Shown here piece by piece: positions 1 through 9,800 of a stretch of 64,000 nucleotides of DNA (its first letter is position 1; the number at the start of each line of letters is the position of its first letter). Origin of the DNA: an uncultured Clostridia bacterium. Its GTDB lineage: Bacteria; Bacillota; Clostridia; Oscillospirales; Ruminococcaceae. The DNA is taken from assembly GCA_947627455.1 (NCBI GenBank), contig CANQWC010000008.1, positions 1 through 64,000 of the forward strand, read 5' to 3'. Made by a program: the position numbers and the translations under genes. The notes beneath the pieces are model-generated. The model did not search any database, had not been told where the DNA came from, and worked only from the letters and a program-made list of their open reading frames with translations.

Positions 1-48
1 AACCCGCGGGTTTTCTGATAAATATTTTATTTGAAAGGAAGATTTTTT

Positions 49-498
49 ATGAAAAAGCTTAACAAAAAGGGCTTTACCCTTGCGGAACTCCTTATCGTTA
101 TTGCTATCATCGCAATACTTATCGCTATCGCAATTCCTGCGTTCGGCACTGCTCTCGACAATGCCCGTCTCCAGACCGACCATGCGAACATGCGTTCTTG
201 CTATGCCATGATGCAGGTTGGAAGCTTACAGGGTTACATTGAGACATCAGCAGCCGCAACACCTACCGTTAAGCTTGAGGCTACCAACAAGGGCAAGTAT
301 TACTTTAATGCTGACGGTTCTTTAAGCGGAAAGGACGATAGTAGTAAAGCTTATAAGACAGCTGCAAAGGGCGATGCTGAAAAGTGCAAGTCTTCTGCTT
401 TCTGCCAGAAGGTCACTGTAGCAAATCACCAGAAAGCAAAGGGCTTTGGTGTTCAGATTACTGACACTGGCGATATTCAGCTCTTCATCGATACCTGA
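49..498 (+). CDS. Type IV major pilin-like prepilin (class III signal KKGFTLAELLIVIAIIAIL)
   Basis: ORF 31..498; ATG at 49 follows GAAAGGAAG RBS; prepilin cleavage motif G|FTLAE plus hydrophobic helix. Confidence 0.9.
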   Translation: MKKLNKKGFTLAELLIVIAIIAILIAIAIPAFGTALDNARLQTDHANMRSCYAMMQVGSLQGYIETSAAATPTVKLEATNKGKYYFNADGSLSGKDDSSKAYKTAAKGDAEKCKSSAFCQKVTVANHQKAKGFGVQITDTGDIQLFIDT

Positions 499-545
499 TA
501 TTCCTAAAACTTTATAACGTGCACGTTTAATTAAACCCAAATTTT

Positions 546-597
546 AACCCCGGGCCTCGTTGGGTTGCGGCTCGGGGTTCCCCGCAGAGGCGGGGGC
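546..597 (+). terminator. Two consecutive GC-rich hairpins after the pilin gene (partial terminator/attenuator or mRNA stabiliser)
   Basis: AACCCCG...CGGGGTT followed by CCCCGC-agag-GCGGGG; no clear T-run. Confidence 0.5.
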
Positions 598-599
598 GA

Positions 600-725
600 A
601 TAGAAGATAGATGATTAGATGAACAGAAGATAGAAGAGGGGCTAACGGCTTTTGATAAAAGCTTCACTTTGTTAAGCTTTGAACCTCTATCCTCTAACTT
701 CTAACCACTAACCTTCTACTCGCCC
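600..725. repeat. Heptad-like low-complexity inverted repeat (TAGAAGA../..CCTCTATCCTCTAACTTCTAACCACTAACC)
   Basis: Roughly 7-nt periodic purine-rich left arm and pyrimidine-rich right arm; similar element at 61381-61527. Confidence 0.7.
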
Positions 726-755
726 CTGCTCCTGAATGAACATTGTGAGGAAAAT

Positions 756-1556
756 ATGTCAATCTTTCTGTTTAATCCGCTCTTGGCGGGCTATATGCTT
801 TTAATCGCGTTTTTGGTCGGCGCCTGCGCGGGCAGCCTTGTTAATTGCCTCGAGCTTCGGCTTGATAATAAATCGGGCTCGGTCTTTGGGCGCTCGGCCT
901 GTCCCAACTGCGGCCATCGGCTTGGCGTTTTTGACCTCTTCCCCGTTTTAAGCTTCGTTTTTTTGCGGGGCAGGTGCCGCTATTGCAAACAAAAAATCTC
1001 TCCCCGCTATCTTTTTGTCGAGGTCTTGTTCGGCATCGTTTATGCGGGGCTTCTGGCTCGGTTCGGGCTTTCGTGGCTAACCCTTGAATATATTCTTTTA
1101 TTCACTGTTCTGGGGGCGGCTTCGCTCTGCGATATAACAACAATGTCTGTTCCCGATTGGCTTGAAATCCTCGGCGCAGTGGTTTTCGCCCTGTTTTTAT
1201 TCACCCACCCCGAGCCGCTTATCCGCCTTCGCAACGGCGCAATTGCGCTTGTGTTGTTTGGCGGTGGGCTTTTGGCGCTCTCACTTATCGCCGACAAAAT
1301 TTATAAAAAAGATACTCTTGGCGGCGCCGATATCAAGATCTTCGGGCTTTTGGGGCTTTTCTTCGGGCCCGCAAAAACTCTTCTGCTCTTGATTTTAAGC
1401 TGCGTTTTCGGGCTTGTTCTTGCGCTTATCGCAAAGGTCGGCCTCGGAAAAGAGTTCCCCTTTATCCCCGCGATAACCCTTGCGGCTTATTTCTGCGCGC
1501 TCTTCGCCGACCCGATTTTAAACTGGTATATCGGCTTGTTCAGCTTTATGCACTGA
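756..1556 (+). CDS. Prepilin peptidase (A24 family, PilD-like)
   Basis: Polytopic membrane protein with CPNC...CRYC N-terminal motif and GGADIKIFGLLG (GxGD-like) motif. Confidence 0.92.
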   Translation: MSIFLFNPLLAGYMLLIAFLVGACAGSLVNCLELRLDNKSGSVFGRSACPNCGHRLGVFDLFPVLSFVFLRGRCRYCKQKISPRYLFVEVLFGIVYAGLLARFGLSWLTLEYILLFTVLGAASLCDITTMSVPDWLEILGAVVFALFLFTHPEPLIRLRNGAIALVLFGGGLLALSLIADKIYKKDTLGGADIKIFGLLGLFFGPAKTLLLLILSCVFGLVLALIAKVGLGKEFPFIPAITLAAYFCALFADPILNWYIGLFSFMH

Positions 1557-1572
1557 TTTTAGGAGGAAAATT

Positions 1573-2547
1573 ATGGGAAAGAGAACCGGTGGTTTTGATA
1601 TAGGCGGCCACGCGCTTCATATAGCCGTCGCGACGAAAAAGGGCGTTAAAAAGGTTTATACCGAACCTTTGCCCGAGGGCTCGGTTCGCGACGGAAGAAT
1701 TGTTTCTTATGAAGCCATGGGCGATTTTATCAAACAAACCTGCAAAAAGCGGAAAATCCGCTTTGACGACGGCGCGGTAGTGCTGCCGTCGGGGCTTTGT
1801 TTCTGCCGAAGAATGTCTGTCCCCGTGATGACTCACGAACAGCTGATGGTAAACCTGCCCTATGAATTCCGCGACTTTATAACCTCCGAAAAAGAAGCGT
1901 ATTTTTACGACTATGCGGTTTTGCGCGTCCTCCGCGACGCTGACGAAGAGCCCGCCGAGCTTGACATAATGGCGGCTGCTGCCCTTAAAACGACCATCGC
2001 CGATTATCGCTCGATGTTTCGCCGCGCGGGAATAAAGCTTCACACCGCAATTCCGACGGAAATGTCCTTCGCGAATCTTCTTGCCCGCTGCCAAGAGGGC
2101 CACTGCCACTGTATAATCGACGTCGGCCACACCTCGGTAAGGCTTTATATGTATAACGGCAACAGGTTTGAATCTTCGCATATTATAGATTACGGCTGCG
2201 AAGCGCTCGACAACGCGATATCCGAGGCGCTTCACATCGACCCGTTCATCGCGGCCTCATATCGCGAGGCCAACCACGACGGCTGCCAGACCATTCCCGA
2301 GTGCGAGTCTATTTATCAGAGCCTCGCGGTCGAGATTCAGCGCGCCGTTCACTTCTTCCGCTATAACAACCCCGACATCGAGCTCGAGCATATTCACCTC
2401 ATCGGCGGCGGCGCGCTTATGGAGCCCCTCCGCGAGGCCCTCGAGAATACCCTGTCGGTGCCGATATACAACGCTTCCGAGCTTTTGGACGTCGACGGCG
2501 TTGAGACCGAGTTCGGTCTTGTTGCCGCGGGCGCAGCGTTACAGTAA
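1573..2547 (+). CDS. PilM-like type IV pilus assembly ATPase (actin-like fold)
   Basis: FDIGGHALHIAVA, IIDVGHTSVRLYMY and HLIGGGALMEPL motifs; position in pil operon. Confidence 0.85.
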   Translation: MGKRTGGFDIGGHALHIAVATKKGVKKVYTEPLPEGSVRDGRIVSYEAMGDFIKQTCKKRKIRFDDGAVVLPSGLCFCRRMSVPVMTHEQLMVNLPYEFRDFITSEKEAYFYDYAVLRVLRDADEEPAELDIMAAAALKTTIADYRSMFRRAGIKLHTAIPTEMSFANLLARCQEGHCHCIIDVGHTSVRLYMYNGNRFESSHIIDYGCEALDNAISEALHIDPFIAASYREANHDGCQTIPECESIYQSLAVEIQRAVHFFRYNNPDIELEHIHLIGGGALMEPLREALENTLSVPIYNASELLDVDGVETEFGLVAAGAALQ

Positions 2548-2559
2548 GGGGGCGTGGAA

Positions 2560-3327
2560 ATGAGCAAAAGCAAAGAAAAGCAGAAAAAACCTCTTAAAAA
2601 GCTGCCGTCAAAGACGACGCTAAACTTGGTCGTCAAGGTCAAAACCCTTGCCCACCCGACCCGCCTGATACCCATACTGCTTCTCATATTCGTCGGCGCG
2701 GCGCTTTTTGCGCAGTTCGCGGTCATTCGCAGGCTGAATCAGGTCAAACAGGCCGAGGCCGAGCTCGCTCAGATGCAGGAGCTTCTTGAGATGACTCAGA
2801 ACGCCTATGCCGACTATGACGCGGTTGAGGAGGAGTACAACAAGTATACCTACGACAACTTCGACCGCTCGCTCTTCGACCGAATGGATATTCTTGATCT
2901 TATACGCCGCAGGCTCTTCCCCGCGTGCACCGTTCAGAGCCTGAGCATCAGCCACAACACAAGCACGAGCAACGATATTCTTTCGCTGACCGTTACGGGC
3001 CCGACGCTCGAGGAGACATATGCGCTTGTCTCGGGGCTTTTGTCTGAGCCGATGGTCGAGGACGTGAACATCGCCTCATATGTCGACAACAGCGAGAACG
3101 CGAGCGCAGATCAGCCGAAGAGCACCGTCACGATGACGATAACGCTCATCGACGCGACAACCCTTGATGAAAAGCTTGCGGCTATCGAAGAGGCTCAGGC
3201 TATGCTCGACGGCAACACCGCCGCTGAGCCCGTTGAGCCGCCGACTACGCCTGTTGTCCTGCCCGAGAACGCTGCCGTCGGCGCTGATGACGCGGGCGCA
3301 GAAACAGATAACGGAGGCGAGGAATAA
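2560..3327 (+). CDS. PilN-like type IV pilus assembly protein
   Basis: Single N-terminal TM plus coiled coil, between PilM-like and PilO-like ORFs; alternative GTG start at 2554. Confidence 0.7.
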   Translation: MSKSKEKQKKPLKKLPSKTTLNLVVKVKTLAHPTRLIPILLLIFVGAALFAQFAVIRRLNQVKQAEAELAQMQELLEMTQNAYADYDAVEEEYNKYTYDNFDRSLFDRMDILDLIRRRLFPACTVQSLSISHNTSTSNDILSLTVTGPTLEETYALVSGLLSEPMVEDVNIASYVDNSENASADQPKSTVTMTITLIDATTLDEKLAAIEEAQAMLDGNTAAEPVEPPTTPVVLPENAAVGADDAGAETDNGGEE

Positions 3328-3329
3328 CT

Positions 3330-3875
3330 ATGTTGATGAGAAGCTTTACAAAGCGCGAAAAGATAGTTATGCTCGTCCTTGCGCTTGCCCTGATTGTCGG
3401 TTTCTATTTTCTCGCGATACACTACCCCGTCAAAACCCGCCTCGAAGAGATCGAGCTTGAAAAGGCGGAGGTCGACGAGCAGACGATGATCGCCTCGGCG
3501 ATGCTCGCGAACTATAACAAGATGAAGACCGAGCTCGAAGAAATTTTTGCCGAGCAGAACGAAAACCTTACGGTTATGCCCGAATATGACAATAAGCAGA
3601 CGCTTATCTACTACTTCAACAGCGTTTTTGCCGAGACTGCCCCGAACCTTCAGTTTTCTCAGGCGAGGATAGAGGGCAATATCGCATCGCGCTCGATCAG
3701 CTTTAACTTCACCGCGGACAGCTTTGATTCCGCAAGATCTGTCCTCGAGCTTCTGACGGGAACGGGTTTCCGCTGCTCGATGGACAACATCACAATATCA
3801 CCGACAGAGGGAGACATTGAACACGACGAGCTTCGGGTCTCGGGAAACATTGTATTTTATGAGCTTGTAAAATAA
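3330..3875 (+). CDS. PilO-like type IV pilus assembly protein
   Basis: Short bitopic protein, N-terminal TM and coiled coil, operon context. Confidence 0.7.
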   Translation: MLMRSFTKREKIVMLVLALALIVGFYFLAIHYPVKTRLEEIELEKAEVDEQTMIASAMLANYNKMKTELEEIFAEQNENLTVMPEYDNKQTLIYYFNSVFAETAPNLQFSQARIEGNIASRSISFNFTADSFDSARSVLELLTGTGFRCSMDNITISPTEGDIEHDELRVSGNIVFYELVK

Positions 3876-3899
3876 GCATTATGACTGAGGGGTAATTCT

Positions 3900-6800
3900 A
3901 TGAAATTGCTGCAGCGAATGAAATCAAAGAAAGGCTTCACGCTTGTGGAGATGGTGTTGGTCATTGCCATTTTGGCGGTGATCCTTGCATTTGCCGTGCC
4001 CGGGGTTGATTCATACGTCAAGCGCATCAAGCTCATGGAGCTTGACGATTCGGCGCGCTCAATTTTCATGGCTGCCCAGAATAAGCTCATGACCCTTCGC
4101 TCGTCAGGCAAAAGCCTTAATTTTGATGGCGCAAAATTAGTGGAACTTGAAAATGTCCCCGAAGATTTCAGAAAAGATAACGATGGCAATTTGCTTGACT
4201 TTGCGGATTCAAAGAACCCGCCGAAGTTCTCTTATATCTATTTTAATTACAGTGATGTTAAAAATAGCAATCCTGAAAAATTAGTTGATGATTCTAACAT
4301 CATCAACCTCGGCGCGATTGAGGATCAGATTTATACAAACGAATTTGTCATCGAATACGATGCCGCGACGGGCACCGTGTTCGGCGTATTTTATACCGAG
4401 GACGACGGCGCGCTCGAAGACTATGACCCCGAAAACATGGAGCGCGGCTTTGAAGAGCGCCTTGAAGCTGGCGGCACCATCGGCTATTACGGCGGAGGCA
4501 CGCTTGTTGAGGTGCCTGTTGGGGAAGAAATTACCACGCCGATAATTAAGAATGGCGCGATGGAAAAGCTTGTTGTATATGTAGAGTGGCCCGATGGCTT
4601 TGACGAAGCCGAAAAGCTTTATTTCACCCTCTCAATTGTAGGACCTGAAAAGGGTGCTGCAAGTAATATGCAAACTGTTGAAATTATCTCAAAAGATGAT
4701 TCATGTTATATTACTAAAGATAATTACAGCACTATAATTCTTGACTCGTTGGCGCCCGGGCTTAGCTCAGATAATGGACAATGGGATATTCCCAGCGATG
4801 CAGGCGATCACAACCTTTCTTACCCGTTTGTACTTGAGCGTGATTTCAAAGGCTGGGTGCTCAAGAAAAATCTTGTATTTGACTCAGAAAGAGGCGTCTA
4901 TTACCCAAAATATAAAGGCAAAATGTGGCAAGGCGCAGAGATGGAGGGGACAGAGTGGCTCCGAGATGATTACCCCATGGATCCGCAAGATAACGGTTCA
5001 TCTTCTGAGGGTCAGGGTTATCCCGGTTCCAATACAAATTCTAATTACATCATAAACCCTGGAAGCGACATCACTGTTTATGTGACCTTTTATGATAAAT
5101 CAGGCGTATATAAAGATATTCCGACTGTTAAACCGTATCCCGTCAACAGCTATTTTAACGCGCTTGATGGTACTACAGCCAAAATAGCTGCAGGCAGACA
5201 TCTTCAGAATTTATCAAACTATGTTCTGCAAGATACTGTAAGCGATGTATTTATTGAGCATGATATTGATTTCAGTAAAAGTCCCGACTCTGATACTGAT
5301 CCAGAGAAGAAAAATGTCTATTACTATTGGAACGCCGATGAAACTTATAACAGATATTATGATTTCAAGCCCATTGGAAGCCAATTTGTTAAGAATGCTA
5401 CATTCTTAAAAAATTTCGATGGAAATGGATGCACAATTTCTTATCTTAAAATTGACAGTGACGCACACCATTTTCCTGAAAATAGTTCAGGATATGAAAA
5501 TACAGCCTTTATTACGGATTTGCTTGATTCTGGCAGAATGAGTAATATAACATTTTACAGGCCATGGATTATAGGCAAAACGATAAATACTGCCGTGTTC
5601 GTCGGTAAGGCCACTGCGGGAACCAACTTCCACAATATTACCATAATAAATCCGATTGTTGAAGGCGGCGTTGAAGGCGTAGAATCTTATGTAGGAACAC
5701 TATGCGCTGATTATAACTGCAATGGTGGAATTGAAAAGTGCAATGTTGTTATAACGGATTATTCTAACGATTATGACTTTAGTTATGAAGAAGTAGTAGT
5801 AGAGGGCGAAACTTTAAAAGAATACGTCAATGAGTCGGGCAAGCACTATCAGGATTCGCTTGACTGGGGTGACCCAACTAATGACCCGTATAAAAAGTTT
5901 TATATAAAAGGCTTAACAGCCACAACATACGCTGGCGGCCTTTTGGGTAGGTCATCAGGTACTCTAAACGGCACATCATGTTCCATCAGGGTCGAGAGCG
6001 AAGGGATTGCGGGCGGACTTGTTGGTGTTATTGATGGAGGTACTGTCAATAACAATTATGTCGGCGGTCATACTTATAACGGTTCTTATATCGTAAAAAC
6101 TGATGACGGTATTTACAGCCTTATCAACATCGATGGCAAGGTGGCATCAGGCGGTTTTATTGGCGAATTGCGGGGCGGTATCAGTATGACAACTGATAGC
6201 AGCACTGCCTCGGTAGCTTATTCAAACGGCTACGGTGACGGTTTTATCGGAAAAGCCTTAAGTTCGGACAAATTCAATAACTCCTATGCTCTTGGTTGGG
6301 TGATTGATGCTGACAGCAATAAAGTAGTGAGCAAATCCTCAAAGTATGTGGCGGATATTCGAAACGTTAATAATGCTGTAACATCACAAGCTGAGCCTTA
6401 TGACAAATCGCTTGGCAATATTTACCCATATAGTAATGATAATACTTTTCCTGTTCGTGTCGGTGACTGGCCTGTCGACCCGCCGCTCTTCGGGATATTC
6501 TATTGGGAAAAAGACTCCGCAGGCAATTATAATATCGATACCATATATTATAACTGCAAAGATGGCAGCAGCGACCCCTCTATTGAGCCGACGCTGCAAG
6601 ATATTGATATAGCTGAATTCGGCTATGGATACTACTATACCTCGGCTGTCAAATCTGGAAATGAAAGCATGATGGAGGACGTCGGCAGCGCTGTCAGCAA
6701 CGACGACATCACAAAATTAAGCGGTATCATCGAGGAAAAATTAGCTGATAAAAATATTATCATCACCCCGACTGTTGTCGCGAAAAAAACCAGTGGTGAC

Positions 6801-9800
6801 GCCTATACGGCTCCGAACGGCGAGCGCCAGTCGATCACGTTCAGCTATGATGACAAGCAGATAACCTTTACTTATCACCCTGATTTCTATGCGCTTGAGA
6901 TGACCGAGGGCACAAGCACTCTCGGCGAGGTCAAGGGCAACCCGTATAAGGTCCGCTGCCAGAAACAGCTTGAAAATATTTCAAGTACCCCTGACGGCGT
7001 TTTTAAGCAGCACCGAGCGTTTGATCTCAACGAATCATATAAGCCCATTTGCACCGATGGTTACTTTACGGGGATTTATGGCGGCGGAGATTATGAGATT
7101 AGGGCTAATTCAATTTCGCATGCTTCAAATGCAGTAGGTATTTTTGCCAAGACCAGAAGCGCAACAATAGAAAATGTTAATGTTTCATATAGCGGAACAG
7201 TTTCGCTCGGCAAGCAAATTGAAAACGGGCAGAAAGCAGGCGTCGGCGGTATAGTCGGTATCGCAATAGGCGGAGTGTTGAATAATTGCTCTGTTTCAGG
7301 AATGAAGTTTGATTCAACCAGCGCTACTAAGCTTCAAAGCGGTACAAGTCTCGCTGTCGGTGGTATTGTTGGCTACAGCAGTGCTACTATACGTAAATGC
7401 GACGCTCCAAAAGTTCAGTCGGCGAATTCTATTCCGACGAATCCTATTCAATTTAATTTTAGAGCTGATACAACTAATACTTTGATAGCATTTGGAGGAA
7501 TAGCGGGTTCGGCAAGCGGAATAATTGAAAATTGTTCTATTACAAATTTAGAGACAGAATTTGAAGATAATGCCGACAATTCATTACTGATTGCAGGCGG
7601 CATTGTGGGAAATAATGTCGACTACCTTGGAAGAACGACGCTCAGCGTTTCAGGCTGCTATTCAAATGCAAAGCTGACAAGGCCATCGGGTATAAACAGC
7701 GAAGGTAAAACCACTTTTGAGTCCAACGTTCTAATACACCCGATTGCGCCTACTCATATGCATGTGGTAGCCGATGATCCTCAGTATTATTCTAATATAT
7801 CAGATGCAGATGCATATAAAGGCAAAGTTTATGAGTTCAATACGGGAACCGGTTTAAAATCAGAGGGTGGCGAACTTGATGTAACTATTACTGATTGCTC
7901 AGCTATGCAAGGTCAGGGAAGCTACAATTCTTTGGTGTGGGGTAATGAAGCAGTTACGGCATCAAAAGATGGTGAAACCAGTAAAATCCCCTATGACGTT
8001 TATATAGCCGAGCCTCCGAAGAACATACATGCGGTGGTATATGAGAGAAAAGTCCCAACCGTCGGCATTTATGCGCTCTACGAAAAAACCGATGGCGTAA
8101 ACAACTCTGCCTTGGCCGCGAAGATAATCGACAACAGCGTTTACAGCGGAAGCACTACGAATAACCAAACTATCGTAATCAACGAGGATACCAACGTCGA
8201 ATCTAAACTCGACCCGCTGCATAAATACGGCATTTTCGTCGACTTCGGGCGCTTCGAGGAAATAAGCGTTAAGGTTAATGGCGTCCCGCAGACAATCAGC
8301 CTTACTTCGTTGAAAGATATGGACGGAAAAACCCTCCATCGCACTGAAAACGGTCAGTATATTGATATTGATGTATCCTCAGCTCTTAATCTTAACAATG
8401 GCGAGAATACAATCACGATAGTTTATAAAGAGAACGAAACGACAAATAGTGAAATCTGCACATACACTATCAACGTTCCTGCCGAAAGAGAGCCTTACGC
8501 GGGCGTTTACGAGCTCTATCAACAGGGCGATACTACTCATCTTGATGCCATCTATAACGACGGCAAGAATAAAAATCAGACTGTTAAGCACAAAGATGGC
8601 GATATCAAGCTGGGCAAGTGCGGCGTAATGATTGAACATTTCACATCTGTCAACCCGAGGAATGTTGCCTTCACCGCGGAGATCAGCTATACCGAAAACG
8701 GCGAGCAAAAGACCATCAGCAACGCTGATTATGTGCTCGTTGACCCAAGCCATATCGGAAATGACGGGGAGAAAGCTCGCGCGAACGGCAAGTATTTCGA
8801 CTTCTATGAAATCAGCGATGAGGTTTACAGCGCCATTCCCGAGGATACCGACTACACAATCAAGGTGATATACAGCGGCAAGGCCATCGCCGAGGGAACG
8901 TTCCACAAGGACGTGAAAGTGCCGTATCTTGGTATTTACGGCGCGATGCGGGTTCGCAATAAGTATAATATGAATGATGAATCTTTGATTGATGATGTTG
9001 CTACCGCAGTTATTTCAAACAGTTACAAAATATCGAAAACATATAATAATATGTGGTCGGGAAATTACAGCGAAAATTATGACAAGTATTATGGCACGCA
9101 TATAATGGTTGAGAGAGGTGCTGATATTTCAAAAATCGAGCTTACTCTTACGAAGTTAGACAAGTCAACGCAAACGGTTGAAGTCAAACCTGAGTATAAG
9201 GTCGAAAACGCCGCGTATATTTTGGTCGGTGCACCGAACAGCGCCACCGTCAGCTTTTTCGAGGGCTTGATGTTTGACAGCTATAAGCTGCCCGACGATG
9301 TTATTCAAGATGTCGCCGAGATTTCTGCGACATATATTTGCTCTGACGGCAAGACGACCCAGACTGTAAACGCTAAGATTTTGGACGACTTAAAGGGTGA
9401 GATAATCGGCCACGAGCATAAATTTGGCGCGTATGAAAGTGTTGATAATAACACCCACAAGCGCACTTGCGAAGTCTGCGGATTTGTTGAAACAAGCCCG
9501 CACAACTGGGACGATGGCGTTAAATCATCAGAACATGAAGGAAAACTTAAATTCACTTGCGAAATCTGCAAGGCAACAAAGGAAGATGATGATAAGTATA
9601 ACGATAAAATGCTTTGTGTAGGTTTCTACTCCATTTATTATCAGAATTCAGATAGCGCGTCAATTGCATGGTATAACGGTCTTAATGGCAATGATGATTT
9701 TACGGTGGAAAATAAGTATGATGAAAAGTTATCACCAAGGGCCGCGGGCGATGTCGGTATTTTGATAGATTCTCAATATAAAGATTTGATTTCTGTATAT

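Noticed and set aside
1546-2235. 229-aa minus-strand ORF opposite PilM-like gene
   Set aside because: Antisense to a conserved operon gene with RBS; no supporting motif
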